DNA from: Micromonospora fulviviridis
Lineage (GTDB): Bacteria; Actinomycetota; Actinomycetes; Mycobacteriales; Micromonosporaceae
Assembly: GCF_014648395.1 (NCBI RefSeq)
Contig: NZ_BMRA01000001.1
Coordinates: forward strand, 947,810 to 979,867
Length of the DNA: 32,058 bases
Reading direction: 5' to 3'
Made by a program: the position numbers and the translations under genes
Shown here: one piece after another, positions 22,999 through 31,368 of the stretch
How the letters are laid out: each line of letters begins with the position of its first letter
How positions within the stretch are numbered: position 1 is the first letter of the stretch
The notes under the pieces: model-generated
What the model was told of the DNA's origin: nothing
The model's database searches: none
What the model saw: only the letters and a program-made list of their open reading frames with translations

Positions 22999-23544
22999 TC
23001 AGGCCGCCGGGCGGCGGGTGTCGAAGCCGTGCCGGCCGCGCCGGCCTTCCGGGGTGAGCGGGTCGCGCCGGGCCGGTGCGCCCGCCCCCGGGTCGAGCCA
23101 GACCCGCACCTCGGGCCGGCCGCCGCCGGGGCGCGCCACCTGGTCGCGCCGGGTCAGCATCGCCACGTCGACGGTGAACTCGAACAACCGCCAGTCGCCC
23201 TGCGGCGCGGCCCGGCCGATCCGGGCCACCCGGGCCACCGTCGCGGGGTCGGTCACCGGGCGGGCCCGGCCGGCCACGTAGGCCTCGTCGTCGCTCTCCT
23301 CCGGCGGAAAGGAGTGCAGCGCGAAGCGGCCGTCGCGTTCGAGGTCGCGGCGCTTGGGCGAGTCGATGACGAAGCACCAGAGCCCGTCGTCGGTGATGAC
23401 CGGGGAGACCGGGTGCACCCGCGGGCCGCCGTCGGCGCGGACCGTGGCGAGGTAGCCGAAACCCGGCCCGTACTGCTGCAACAGGAGGCGGATCTCGTCG
23501 GCGAGTCGGGGCTCGTCGGCGGCGAATTCGGACCAGGAAGCCAT
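22999..23544 (-). CDS. Pyridoxamine 5'-phosphate oxidase-family protein
   Basis: 181 residues, a split-barrel FMN/F420-binding fold. GYLATVRADGGPRVHPVSPV (30-49) is the typical first sheet, then LWCFVIDSPKRRDLERDGR (55-73), where the Ser-Pro-Lys-x-x-D-L motif matches members that bind flavin phosphate. The C-terminal part is a Arg-rich tail. It may be a general flavin- or F420-dependent reductase rather than a vitamin B6 enzyme. TAGAAT (23551-23556 reverse) ends 6 nt before the ATG, a clear leaderless promoter. It is divergent from dcd, whose start also has a -10 box 6 nt away. Confidence 0.88.
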   Translation of the reverse strand: MASWSEFAADEPRLADEIRLLLQQYGPGFGYLATVRADGGPRVHPVSPVITDDGLWCFVIDSPKRRDLERDGRFALHSFPPEESDDEAYVAGRARPVTDPATVARVARIGRAAPQGDWRLFEFTVDVAMLTRRDQVARPGGGRPEVRVWLDPGAGAPARRDPLTPEGRRGRHGFDTRRPAA

Positions 23545-23622
23545 GCGGACATTCTATCGAACAGGTGTACGAAGATGTAGTCCGACACGCAGGTCACCCG
23601 TACCGGTCGCTATGGTGTTCCG

Positions 23623-24201
23623 ATGCTGCTCTCCGACCGCGACCTGGTCTCCGAGATCAAGGCGGGCACGCTCGCGCTGGAGCCCTTCGAGCCCACGCTG
23701 GTGCAGCCGTCGAGCATCGACGTACGTCTGGACCGGCTGTTCCGGGTCTTCAACAACCATCTCTACACGCACATCGACCCGTCCGTGCAGCAGGACGACC
23801 TCACCTCGATGGTCGAGGTGCCCGAGGGCCAGCCGTTCGTGCTGCACCCGGGCGAGTTCGTGCTCGCCTCCACGCTGGAGGTGATCTCGCTGGGCGACCA
23901 GCTCGCCGGGCGCCTGGAGGGCAAGTCCAGCCTGGGCCGGCTCGGCCTGCTCACCCACTCCACGGCCGGCTTCATCGACCCGGGCTTCTCCGGTCACGTC
24001 ACGCTGGAGCTGTCCAACGTGGCGAACCTGCCGATCACGCTCTGGCCGGGCATGAAGATCGGCCAGCTCTGCATCTTCCGGCTCTCCTCGCCGGCTGAGC
24101 ACCCGTACGGCTCGGCGATCTACGGGTCGCGCTACCAGGGGCAGCGCGGGCCGACGCCGAGCCGGTCCTGGCAGAGCTGGCGCACCTGGCCGACCCGCTG
24201 A
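23623..24201 (+). CDS. dcd: dCTP deaminase, bifunctional dCTP deaminase/dUTPase type
   Basis: 192 residues. It converts dCTP to dUTP, and in the actinobacterial form further to dUMP, which feeds dTMP synthesis. Signatures are [11 protein letters not shown] (2-12), [12 protein letters not shown] (26-37), the [17 protein letters not shown] core (100-116) and [16 protein letters not shown] (117-132) with catalytic Glu129. The end [12 protein letters not shown] is the trimer C-terminal tail. The sequence is close to the Mycobacterium tuberculosis enzyme as I recall it, which is bifunctional. TATGGT (23611-23616) ends 6 nt before the ATG, so the gene is probably leaderless. It is followed by a hairpin at 24223-24255. 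Confidence 0.96.
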   Translation: MLLSDRDLVSEIKAGTLALEPFEPTLVQPSSIDVRLDRLFRVFNNHLYTHIDPSVQQDDLTSMVEVPEGQPFVLHPGEFVLASTLEVISLGDQLAGRLEGKSSLGRLGLLTHSTAGFIDPGFSGHVTLELSNVANLPITLWPGMKIGQLCIFRLSSPAEHPYGSAIYGSRYQGQRGPTPSRSWQSWRTWPTR

Positions 24202-24222
24202 CCGACCGGTAGGCCGGAACGG

Positions 24223-24255
24223 CGCAGGGGCCCCCGCGACACGGGAGCCCCTGCG
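24223..24255. terminator. Bidirectional hairpin between dcd and the NlpC/P60 gene
   Basis: 14-bp arms with one mismatch (CGCAGGGGCCCCCG at 24223-24236 against CGGGAGCCCCTGCG at 24242-24255) and a 5-nt loop. It lies between the convergent stops. No U tract on either side, so rho-assisted termination is possible. Confidence 0.6.
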
Positions 24256-24261
24256 GACCGG

Positions 24262-25299
24262 TCAGCCCGGGCGGCCGTAGCTGTTGATCTGGCCGTCGTC
24301 GACGCGCTTCATCGTGATCGGCTTGCCGGACTGGGAGGCGTGCACCACCCAGCCGTCACCGACGTACATGGCGACGTGGTGCAGGTCGCTGTAGTAGAAG
24401 ACGAGGTCGCCGGCGCGCAGCTCGCTCCGGCTCACCCGCCTGGTCACGTCGTGCTGCTGGCGGGCGTTGTGCGGCAGCGAGACGCCGGCCTTGGCCCACG
24501 CCGCCATGGTGAGGCCGGAGCAGTCGAAGTGGTCCGGGCCGGCGGCGCCCCACACGTAGATCTTGCCGATCTGGGCGCAGGCGAACTTGACCGCGACGCC
24601 GGCCGGGCCACCGGGGTAGCCGGCGGGGCAGGGGGCCGGGCGCAGCGGGCCGCCGCCGCCGTTGCCGTAGACCTTGAGCCGGAGCTTCTGGAGCTTGACG
24701 ATCTCGGCGTCGATCTGCTTCTTCTTCGCCGCGAGCTGCGCCTCGGTACGCGCCAGCTCGCTGATCATCTCGTCCAGCGGCTGCTTCTTGGCGGCCAGTT
24801 CGTCGCGCAGCTCGGCGACGGCCCGCACCTGCTCCTGCTGGCGGTTCGCGAAGCGGTCGAGCAGTGCGAGGCCGTCCACCAGCTCGCTCGGCGACCGGCT
24901 GCCCAGCAGCGCGTTCACGGTGGAGAGGTTGTTGTCGCCCTTGTACGCGTCGGCGGCGAGGCCGCCCACCTGGCCGAGGGCGGCGTCCACCCGGGCCTGG
25001 AGCGGGGCGATCTGCTTGGCGAGCGCGGCGGCCTGCTTGCGCTTGGCGGCGAGCTGCTCGCGGGTGGCGTTGACCTGTTCGATGATCGGTTCGAGCTTGT
25101 TCCAGTCCTGGTCGATCTGGCGCTCGATCTCGGTGACCGACGGTTCGGCGTGGGCCGCCGTGGCGCCACCGGTCAGGACGACGGCGGTGCCGACCAGCGC
25201 GGCGAGGACGGTGGTGATGCGGGACCAGCGGGAACGCGGCACAGCCGCCGACCGGTCGGGCGACCGGAACGACGGTGGCCGCGGGGCATGGTGTGCCAC
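24262..25299 (-). CDS. Secreted NlpC/P60 peptidoglycan endopeptidase with coiled-coil domain, riboswitch-controlled
   Basis: 345 residues. Signal peptide about 1-51 (basic start, hydrophobic 28-48, AHAEP cleavage region). Residues 55-205 are a long coiled coil rich in Ala, Lys, Glu and Gln. The linker (211-235) is followed by the NlpC/P60 domain, with Cys260 (FDCSGLTMAAW), His308 (LHHVAMYVG) and His320 (WVVHASQ) as the catalytic set, and the family motif RAGDLVFYYSD. The layout is like RipA/CwlO hydrolases, which cut between D-Glu and diaminopimelate. GTG 25299 has AAGGAG 12 nt upstream. It is controlled by the c-di-AMP riboswitch, so it should respond to osmolarity or wall state. It is paralogous to 27776-28786. 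Confidence 0.95.
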   Translation of the reverse strand: MAHHAPRPPSFRSPDRSAAVPRSRWSRITTVLAALVGTAVVLTGGATAAHAEPSVTEIERQIDQDWNKLEPIIEQVNATREQLAAKRKQAAALAKQIAPLQARVDAALGQVGGLAADAYKGDNNLSTVNALLGSRSPSELVDGLALLDRFANRQQEQVRAVAELRDELAAKKQPLDEMISELARTEAQLAAKKKQIDAEIVKLQKLRLKVYGNGGGGPLRPAPCPAGYPGGPAGVAVKFACAQIGKIYVWGAAGPDHFDCSGLTMAAWAKAGVSLPHNARQQHDVTRRVSRSELRAGDLVFYYSDLHHVAMYVGDGWVVHASQSGKPITMKRVDDGQINSYGRPG

Positions 25300-25320
25300 C
25301 GGGCTTCGGTACTCCTTCTT

Positions 25321-25439
25321 CCTGCCCGCCTACCGGGTTAGCTGACGGGTTCGGGCGGGAAGGGAGCCGCCCTACCGCAGTGGCTGCGGATTCACCCCAG
25401 GTACCTGGGTCCCCGGCTCGCCCGGAGGCGACTCGGCGG
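25321..25439 (-). ncRNA. c-di-AMP (ydaO/yuaA) riboswitch
   Basis: On the reverse strand the leader contains the hallmark strings GGGGTGAATCCGC, GCGGTAGGGCGGCTCCC, CCCGAACCCG and AGCTAACCCGGTAGGCGG, in the right order for the ydaO aptamer, including the GGTGAATC and GGTAGG motifs of its binding pockets. It ends about 22 nt before the NlpC/P60 start, overlapping nothing but the untranslated leader. This class switches genes off when c-di-AMP is high and is known upstream of wall hydrolases in actinobacteria. A promoter, -35 TTGCGG (25519-25524) and -10 TACTCT (25495-25500), lies upstream with an 18-bp spacer. Confidence 0.93.
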
Positions 25440-25494
25440 TGTCGGACCGTCACCACCCGGGTTGGACGGTGAGACTGGCGGCCGACGATTGACC

Positions 25495-25524
25495 AGAGTA
25501 GAGATGGCCGTTATCGATCCGCAA
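25495..25524 (-). promoter_or_regulatory. Promoter for the riboswitch and NlpC/P60 gene
   Basis: Reverse strand: -35 TTGCGG (25519-25524), 18-bp spacer, -10 TACTCT (25495-25500). The predicted start near 25487 gives a leader of about 190 nt that contains the whole aptamer. Confidence 0.55.
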
Positions 25525-25605
25525 CCCGAGACGCCGTGACACTCCGTACGACCTCACCAGGGGAATGAAGGTTTTCTTCACGTCAGATTACTTGCTGGAA
25601 AGGTA

Positions 25606-25634
25606 TTGACCCGGAGGGTGCGCGGGGCGAGGGT
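25606..25634 (+). promoter_or_regulatory. Possible promoter of the amidase gene
   Basis: -35 TTGACC (25606-25611) and a weak -10 GAGGGT (25629-25634), 17 bp apart, about 40 bp before the ATG. The hexamer at -10 is poor, so treat as tentative. The ribosome site GGAGG is 4 nt before the start. Apart from this and the riboswitch promoter I see nothing else in 25440-25671. Confidence 0.35.
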
Positions 25635-25671
25635 GAGGACGCAGTGACCCCCATCCCTGTCTGGAGGTTCG

Positions 25672-27711
25672 ATGCACCTCTCACCCCCGCCGTCGGGCAG
25701 ACGGATGCTGCTGGCAGCCGCCGTCGCGGCGGCAACCGCGCTCGTGGCGACCGGACCGGTGGCCGCGGAACCGAGCACCACCCAACCCGCCACCGACCGC
25801 CAGGAGCAGTACGCCGCCGCCGCGGCGGAGTACGGCGTGCCGCAGAGCGTCCTGCTCGGCGTCTCGTACCTGGAGTCGCGTTGGGACACCCACCCGGGTC
25901 AGCCGAGCACCAGCGGCGGCTACGGCCCGATGCACCTCACCGACGCCCAACACATCCTCGCGACCCCGGCCAGCGGCCACGTCGACGAGGGCGAGGACCC
26001 GCGGGGCGACGACTCTCGCCCGCTCACCCTCGACCCGGCCATCGCGGCCGCGCCAGCGGAGGACGTGCTGCCGCAGGCGTCCCTCCAGACGCTCGACGCC
26101 GCCGCAGCGCTCACCGGCCTCGCCGAGGAGACGCTGCGCACCGACCCGGCCGCCAACATCCGGGGCGGGGCGGCGCTGCTCGCGTCGTACCAGAAGGAGC
26201 TGGGTGCGCCGGTCGGCACCGGCACCGACCCGGCGGCCTGGTACGGCGCGGTGGCCCGCTACTCCGGCGCGGACACCGAGGACGCGGCGGCGGCCTTCGC
26301 CGACGAGGTCTACGACCAGCTCGGCCTCGGCGCGGCCCGGACCACCGACGACGGCCAGCGGGTGACCCTGGCCGCCGCCGCGGTGACGCCGGACCAGTCG
26401 GGGCTGCACAAGCTGGGGCTGCGCCGGGCCGAGCGGCCGGACGGCCTGGAGTGCCCGGTGCGGCTCGCCTGCGAGTGGATCCCCGCGCCGTACGAGGAGT
26501 ACTACATCCCCAAGACGGGCACCTGGGACTACGGCAACCACGACCTCGGCAACCGGCCGGCCCAGCAGAAGATCGAGTACATCGTCATCCACGACACGGA
26601 GGGCTACTTCGGCCCGAGCGTCAACCTGGTCAAGGACAAGACCTACCTGGGCTGGCACTACACGCTGCGCTCGGTGGACGGCTACGTCGCCCAGCACATC
26701 AAGGCCAAGGACGTCGGCTGGCACGCCGGCAACTGGTACGTCAACGCCAAGTCCATCGGCCTCGAACACGAGGGCTTCGCCGGACACGGCACCTGGTACA
26801 CCGAGGCGATGTACCGGGCGTCGGCGAAGCTGGTCCGGCACCTGGCGCTGAAGTTCCAGATCCCGCTGGACCGGCAGCACATCATCGGCCACGACAACGT
26901 GCCCGGCACGGTCGCGGGCAACGTGGCCGGGATGCACTGGGACCCGGGCCCGTACTGGGACTGGTCGCACTACTTCGACCTCATGAAGGCGCCGTTCCAC
27001 TCGACCGGGACCGCCCACACCGGCCTGGTCACCATCGACCCGGACTTCGCCACCAACCAGCCCGCCTTCGTCGGTTGCAACCAGCAGCCGCCGGGCGTCC
27101 CGAAGCCCACCCCGCCGGCCGCGCCGTGCCCGCTGCGCGGCTCCTCGGCGGTCATCCTGCGGACCGCGCCGAGCGCGACCGCCCCGCTGGTCAACGACCT
27201 CGGCCTGCGGCCCAACGGCACGCCGGACACCATGTACATCTCCGACCACGGCGCCCGCGCCTCGGCCGGCCAGACGTACGCGCTCGCCGACGTGCAGGGT
27301 GACTGGACGGCGATCTGGTACCTCGGTCAGAAGGCCTGGTTCTTCAACCCGGCCTCGGCGCCCACGGCCAAGTGGTCGGCGGGCTTCGTGGTGACGCCCA
27401 AGCCCGGCAAGACCACCATCCCGGTGTACGGACGGGCCTACCCGGAGAAGGAGGCCTACCCGGCCACCATCCCCTTCCAGGGTGTCTCCCCGCTCCAGTA
27501 CACCTTCGTGGCCGGCCAGCGGTACGCGCTCGGCGGTGTCCTGCCCAGCGAGTACTACCGGGCGGTCTCGTTCGACGGCTCCGCCCCGGATGACCGCACC
27601 GTGGTCCGCGGCGAGACCCGGTACGTGCAGATCCAGTTCGGCCACCGGATCATGTTCGCGAACCTCGACGACGTGCTGATCCTGCCGTCGGCGATCGGCT
27701 CGACCAGCTGA
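25672..27711 (+). CDS. Secreted peptidoglycan hydrolase: transglycosylase-like plus N-acetylmuramoyl-L-alanine amidase
   Basis: 679 residues. Signal peptide about 1-33. Residues 45-215 form a lysozyme/transglycosylase-like domain with [20 protein letters not shown], containing the candidate catalytic Glu68 (YLESRW), then GGYGPMHL. The amidase-2/PGRP domain runs from about 298 to 440: VIHDTEGYF (His307), GLEHEGF (Glu365) and [12 protein letters not shown] (His422, Asp424) give the zinc and catalytic set that cleaves the MurNAc-L-Ala bond. A long C-terminal region (about 480-679) contains two SH3-like repeats that may bind the wall. It would therefore cut both glycan and peptide linkages. It sits between two NlpC/P60 genes that run the other way, with strong terminators beyond it. 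Confidence 0.93.
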   Translation: MHLSPPPSGRRMLLAAAVAAATALVATGPVAAEPSTTQPATDRQEQYAAAAAEYGVPQSVLLGVSYLESRWDTHPGQPSTSGGYGPMHLTDAQHILATPASGHVDEGEDPRGDDSRPLTLDPAIAAAPAEDVLPQASLQTLDAAAALTGLAEETLRTDPAANIRGGAALLASYQKELGAPVGTGTDPAAWYGAVARYSGADTEDAAAAFADEVYDQLGLGAARTTDDGQRVTLAAAAVTPDQSGLHKLGLRRAERPDGLECPVRLACEWIPAPYEEYYIPKTGTWDYGNHDLGNRPAQQKIEYIVIHDTEGYFGPSVNLVKDKTYLGWHYTLRSVDGYVAQHIKAKDVGWHAGNWYVNAKSIGLEHEGFAGHGTWYTEAMYRASAKLVRHLALKFQIPLDRQHIIGHDNVPGTVAGNVAGMHWDPGPYWDWSHYFDLMKAPFHSTGTAHTGLVTIDPDFATNQPAFVGCNQQPPGVPKPTPPAAPCPLRGSSAVILRTAPSATAPLVNDLGLRPNGTPDTMYISDHGARASAGQTYALADVQGDWTAIWYLGQKAWFFNPASAPTAKWSAGFVVTPKPGKTTIPVYGRAYPEKEAYPATIPFQGVSPLQYTFVAGQRYALGGVLPSEYYRAVSFDGSAPDDRTVVRGETRYVQIQFGHRIMFANLDDVLILPSAIGSTS

Positions 27712-27722
27712 CGGTCCCGACG

Positions 27723-27760
27723 ACGAAGGCCCCCGGTCCGCGTGGACCGGGGGCCTTCGT
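27723..27760. terminator. Bidirectional terminator hairpin between the amidase and NlpC/P60 genes
   Basis: A perfect 17-bp stem (arms 27723-27739 and 27744-27760, ACGAAGGCCCCCGGTCC on the left) with loop GCGT. It lies between convergent stops at 27711 and 27776. No long T run follows on either strand, but the stem is very stable. Confidence 0.8.
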
Positions 27761-27775
27761 GCTGCTCGGGGTGGG

Positions 27776-28786
27776 TCAGTACGGCCTGCGGTAGCCGGCG
27801 ACCGGCATGTAGGCCACCTTGGCGACCTGGACCGGTTTGCCGGTCCGGGGCGCGTGCACCATCAACCCGTTGCCGAGATAGAGCCCGACATGGTGCAGGT
27901 CGCTGTAGAAGAAGACCAGGTCACCCGGCCTGGCGTCGCTCGACGCGATCTTCCGGCCCTCGTTCCACTGCGCGCCCGTGAAGTGGGTGAGCGAGATGCC
28001 CGCCGCCTTGTAGGCGTACTGGGTGAGGCCGGAGCAGTCGAACGAGTTCGGGCCGGTGGCGCCCCAGACGTACGGGTCACCGACCTGGAGGCAGGCGGTC
28101 TTGATCGCGGTGCGCGCCGCGCTGCTCACCACTCCGTCGATGGCCGGGCAGCCCTCCGGGCGGATCGAGGTCACCGGCAGCATGGCGGTCAGCCGCTTGA
28201 TCTCGGAGTCGATCTGCTTCTTCTTCGCCGCGAGCTCGTTGCTCTGCTTGATCTCGGTGGCGATCAGCGCGTCCAGCTTCTGCTTCTGCTTGTTGTACTT
28301 GTCCCGCACGGCGAGCACGCCGGCGATCTGCCGGCGCTGGTCGTCGGCGAGCCGGTCGAGGATGACCAGCTGCTCGGCGAGCGTGCCGGGCTTGGTGTTG
28401 ACCAGCAGCGCGCCGAGATCCTGGGACGGGCCCTGGATGTAGTAGCGGGCGGCGATGTCGCCGACCTTGTTCATGGCCAGCGCCGACTCCAGTTCGAGCG
28501 GCACCATCTTCTTCTCGAGGTCGGCCGACTTCTTCTTGTTGACCTTGAGCTGGGCGCGCACCTTGTTGTACTGCTCGATGGTGGGCTCCAGCTGCTCCCA
28601 CTGCTTGTCGATCTGGGCGTCGATCTCGTCCACCGACGGCGCCGCGTGCGCCGGGGCCGCCAGCAGCCCGGCGCCGACCGCGACGGCGGCGACCACGGTG
28701 AGGAGACGGCGTACCACCCGGTTGAACCCGGCCGGTCGGCCGGGGGGCTGGCTCGGGGCGTGACGTTCAGGGGGCATGGTTGCCAC
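27776..28786 (-). CDS. Secreted NlpC/P60 endopeptidase with coiled-coil domain (second paralogue)
   Basis: 336 residues. Signal peptide about 1-49 (LLTVVAAVAVGAGLLAAPAHA). A coiled coil follows (51-205, Lys/Glu/Gln-rich), then a linker, then NlpC/P60 with Cys251 (FDCSGLTQYAY), His299 (LHHVGLYLG) and His311 (LMVHAPR). Same architecture as 24262-25299; the two are paralogues that differ strongly in the coiled coil. It should cleave stem peptides during growth or division. GTG 28786 has AAAGGAG 9 nt upstream, better placed than ATG 28777 (18 nt), so I start there; a longer frame to 28855 has no ribosome site. It lacks the ydaO riboswitch and instead has a folded leader at 28806-28865. Confidence 0.94.
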   Translation of the reverse strand: MATMPPERHAPSQPPGRPAGFNRVVRRLLTVVAAVAVGAGLLAAPAHAAPSVDEIDAQIDKQWEQLEPTIEQYNKVRAQLKVNKKKSADLEKKMVPLELESALAMNKVGDIAARYYIQGPSQDLGALLVNTKPGTLAEQLVILDRLADDQRRQIAGVLAVRDKYNKQKQKLDALIATEIKQSNELAAKKKQIDSEIKRLTAMLPVTSIRPEGCPAIDGVVSSAARTAIKTACLQVGDPYVWGATGPNSFDCSGLTQYAYKAAGISLTHFTGAQWNEGRKIASSDARPGDLVFFYSDLHHVGLYLGNGLMVHAPRTGKPVQVAKVAYMPVAGYRRPY

Positions 28787-28805
28787 CGGCACGGACTCCT
28801 TTGCA

Positions 28806-28865
28806 ACCGACCGCCGGGCGCCTCGCGAGAGGGAAGGTCGAGGCAGACGACCCACAGCGGTCGGT
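28806..28865 (-). ncRNA. Structured leader of the second NlpC/P60 gene
   Basis: The transcribed leader (reverse strand) opens with ACCGACCGC (28857-28865) and closes with its exact complement GCGGTCGGT (28806-28814), a 9-bp stem. Inside is a second stem GCCTCG/CGAGGC (28839-28844 with 28820-28825). The Shine-Dalgarno begins only about 6 nt beyond the closing stem, so folding could mask or expose it. I do not recognise a known riboswitch family. Confidence 0.5.
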
Positions 28866-28870
28866 GCCCC

Positions 28871-28900
28871 ACATTAGGGAAGGCACGGGGGTGGAATCAA
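28871..28900 (-). promoter_or_regulatory. Promoter of the second NlpC/P60 gene
   Basis: Reverse strand: -35 TTGATT (28895-28900), 18-bp spacer, -10 TAATGT (28871-28876). The predicted start near 28864 places the first leader bases at the 5' arm of the folded leader, giving an untranslated leader of about 78 nt. Confidence 0.6.
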
Positions 28901-28956
28901 GGCGACCAACGGTTCAATCACGTGTGCGCAACCACTTGTGTACCAAGGGTATTCAT

Positions 28957-29961
28957 TTACTTGCCAACGATAGCCGTCAATACGTCGTCGAGAGTCACCA
29001 CACCGAGCGGTCGACGGCCGTCACTCACCAGCACCATGTGCCGGCGCTCGCGCCGCATGGAGAGCAGCAGATCGGCCAGCGTACGGTCGGGCGGCACCAC
29101 GGCCAGCGGCCGGTAGACCTCGGCGGGCACCGGCGCCCGGCGGCCGGCGCCCGCGTAGCCGAGCACGTCCTTCACGTGCACGAAGCCGAGCACCCGGCGG
29201 GTGGACCGCTGCACCACCGGGAAGCGGGACCGGCCGGTACGGGTGGCCAGCACCTCCAGCGACGCCGGTGAGACGTCCTCGGCCACCGTCGTCACCGTCG
29301 ACCAGGGTTGCAGGGCGTCGGCCGCGGTCCGGCTGTGCAGGGCCAGCGCGCCGGTGATCCGGGCGTGCTCCTCGGCGTCCAGCAACCCCTCGGTACGCGC
29401 CTGCGAGACCAGGCCGGCCAACTCCTCCGCCGTGAACACGGTCTTCACGGCGTCGGTCGCCTCGACCCGCCACAGCCGCAGCACCTGCCGGGCCGACCAC
29501 TTCATGGCCAGCAGCAGCGGCTTGGTGGCCAGGCAGAAGGCCAGCATGGCCGGGCCGAGCCAGAGCGCCGACGGCTCCGGGCCGGCCAGGGTGATGTTCT
29601 TCGGCACCATCTCGCCGACCACGGTGTGCAGGAAGACCACCACGCCGAGGGCGATCACGAAGGCCACCGGGTGCACCACCGACGCGGGCAGGCCGAGCGC
29701 CTCGAACGGGGCCTCCAGCAGGTGGGCCAGCGCCGGCTCGGCGATCGCGCCGAGGCCGAGCGAGCAGACCGTGATGCCGAGCTGCGCCCCGGCGATCATC
29801 AACGGGATCTGGTTCATCGCCGACAGCGCCCAGCGAGCCCGCTTCGACGTCGCCGCCAGCGGCTCCAGCACGGTCCGGCGGGAGGCGATCAGGGCGAACT
29901 CACTGCCCACGAAGAAGGCGTTGCCGAGCAGCAGCACAAGGGCGATCAGCAGCTCACTCAC
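28957..29961 (-). CDS. CNNM/CorC-type DUF21 membrane protein with CBS pair (shorter paralogue)
   Basis: 334 residues. The N-terminal DUF21 domain has about four helices (1-150), beginning LLIALVLLLGNAFFVGSEFA. PKNI and MIAGAQLGITVCSLGLG are conserved DUF21 segments that line the metal path. A CBS pair follows (about 200-334), as in RSRFPVVQRSTRRVLGFVHV, ending right after the second CBS (VVTLDDVLTAIVG). Unlike its neighbour it has no C-terminal CorC_HlyC domain. The family is linked to Mg2+/Co2+ transport or efflux. The GTG start overlaps the upstream gene's stop by 8 bp (GTGAGTGA), so both are translated together from one operon. Confidence 0.9.
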   Translation of the reverse strand: MSELLIALVLLLGNAFFVGSEFALIASRRTVLEPLAATSKRARWALSAMNQIPLMIAGAQLGITVCSLGLGAIAEPALAHLLEAPFEALGLPASVVHPVAFVIALGVVVFLHTVVGEMVPKNITLAGPEPSALWLGPAMLAFCLATKPLLLAMKWSARQVLRLWRVEATDAVKTVFTAEELAGLVSQARTEGLLDAEEHARITGALALHSRTAADALQPWSTVTTVAEDVSPASLEVLATRTGRSRFPVVQRSTRRVLGFVHVKDVLGYAGAGRRAPVPAEVYRPLAVVPPDRTLADLLLSMRRERRHMVLVSDGRRPLGVVTLDDVLTAIVGK

Positions 29962-31354
29962 CGTCGTCGGGCTCCTCCGGGCGGACCACCCGGACCTGCT
30001 CGATCCGGTGCCGGTCGACCTCCACGACGGTGAACTCGTACCCGCTGTCCTCGACGGTCTCGCCGGGCACGGGGATGTGCCCGAGCCGGGCCATCAGGAA
30101 GCCGGCGAGGGTCTCGTACGGCCCCTCGGGCAGGCGGAAACCGGTCTGCTCGACCAGCTCGTCCTCGCGGAGCACGCCGTCCACCAGCACGGTCCGCTCA
30201 CCGCCCGGCACCGTCAGCTCGACCGGGCCGAGGTCGTCCACCGCGGCCGGGTCGAACTCGTCGGCGATCTCCCCGACCAGCTCCTCGACGAGGTCCTCCA
30301 CGGTCACCACACCGTCCGTGCCGCCGTACTCGTCGACCACGATGGCCAGATCGGCGCCGGCGTCCTTGAGCGCGGCCAGCACGCCGTCGAGGTCGAGGCT
30401 CTCCGGGACGTACACCGGTTCCCGGGCGACCGCGGCGACCGTCGTGGCGGCCCGGCGGGCCAGCGGCACGCCGAGCGCGTCCGGCACCCCGGCCACCCCG
30501 GTGACCAGGTCCAGCGTCTCCTCGTAGACCGGGAACCGGGTCCGGCCGGTCTGCCGGGACAGGTCCAGCAGCTCGGCGACCGTCGCGGTGGCGCGCAGCG
30601 CGATCACGTCGACCCGGGGGGTCATGGCCTCGGCGGCCCGCTTGTCGCCGAACCGGATGGTGCGGCGCAGCAGCATGGCGGTGTCCGGCGGCAGCGCCCC
30701 GGCCCGGGCCGAGATGGCCGCCAGCAACCCCAGCTCCTCCGGGGACCGGGCGCTGGCCAGCTCCTCCTGCGGCTCCACGCCGAGCCGCCGGACCAGCCGG
30801 TTCGCCGAGTCGTTGAGCAGCCGGATCAGCCACCCGAAGGTGCGGGAGAAGGTCCGCATCGGCCCGGCGGTGCCGAGCGCGGTGGGCATCGGCCGGGCCA
30901 GCGCCAGGTTCTTCGGCACCAGCTCGCCGAAGAGCATCGAGATGAGGGTGGCCAGCGCCAGGGCGAGCAGCCCGCTGAACCGTTCGGCCCCGCCGACCGG
31001 GCGCAGCAGCGGGGCGAAGAGCCGGGCCAGCGCCGGCTCGGCCAGGTAGCCGGTGAGCAGCGCGGTGATGGTGATGCCGAGCTGGGCGCCGGAGAGCTGG
31101 AAGGAGAGTTCGCGCAGCGCCCGGCGTACCGCGACGGCGCCACTGTCCCCCTCGCCGGCCCGCCGGTCGATCTCCGCGCGGTCGACGGTGACCAGGGCGA
31201 ACTCGGCCGCGACGAAGAACGCGTTGCCGGCGGTCAGCAGCACGAAGCCGACCAGGGGCAACAGCGTGGTAACCAGCAGGCCGTCGATGAGCGCGATTGT
31301 TCCACGGGCCGGCACCCGACACGAACCGGCGACCGGGGCGGTGGCCCCGCACAC
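29954..31354 (-). CDS. CNNM/CorC-type DUF21 membrane protein with CBS pair and CorC_HlyC domain
   Basis: Up to 466 residues. DUF21 membrane domain (about 25-205) with LTAGNAFFVAAEFALV, LSGAQLGITITALLTGYLAE and FGELVPKN. CBS pair about 225-375, with AMTPRVDVIAL and the LAIVVDEYGGTDGVVTVEDL strand, typical of this family. The C-terminal CorC_HlyC domain (about 380-460) ends SGYEFTVVEVDRHRIEQVRV. It is probably a Mg2+/divalent cation exporter or sensor and may pair with the shorter paralogue. The start is uncertain: GTG 31354 is the longest, while GTG 31315 is 13 codons in and closer to the first helix. It is divergent from the GPP34 gene with only 14 bp between start codons. Confidence 0.9.
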   Translation of the reverse strand: MCGATAPVAGSCRVPARGTIALIDGLLVTTLLPLVGFVLLTAGNAFFVAAEFALVTVDRAEIDRRAGEGDSGAVAVRRALRELSFQLSGAQLGITITALLTGYLAEPALARLFAPLLRPVGGAERFSGLLALALATLISMLFGELVPKNLALARPMPTALGTAGPMRTFSRTFGWLIRLLNDSANRLVRRLGVEPQEELASARSPEELGLLAAISARAGALPPDTAMLLRRTIRFGDKRAAEAMTPRVDVIALRATATVAELLDLSRQTGRTRFPVYEETLDLVTGVAGVPDALGVPLARRAATTVAAVAREPVYVPESLDLDGVLAALKDAGADLAIVVDEYGGTDGVVTVEDLVEELVGEIADEFDPAAVDDLGPVELTVPGGERTVLVDGVLREDELVEQTGFRLPEGPYETLAGFLMARLGHIPVPGETVEDSGYEFTVVEVDRHRIEQVRVVRPEEPDDGE

Positions 31355-31368
31355 GTAGCGTGGATCGC

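Noticed and set aside
24356..25456. 366-residue open frame on the reverse strand overlapping the NlpC/P60 gene
   Set aside because: Out-of-frame shadow of the NlpC/P60 gene in the same orientation that also crosses its riboswitch; Arg/Ala/Gly-rich.
25681..27645. 654-residue open frame on the reverse strand
   Set aside because: Antisense shadow of the amidase gene, which has a signal peptide, catalytic motifs and a good ribosome site.
28787..28956. Possible second ydaO riboswitch
   Set aside because: The leader lacks the ydaO consensus strings; reported instead as an unrecognised structured leader.
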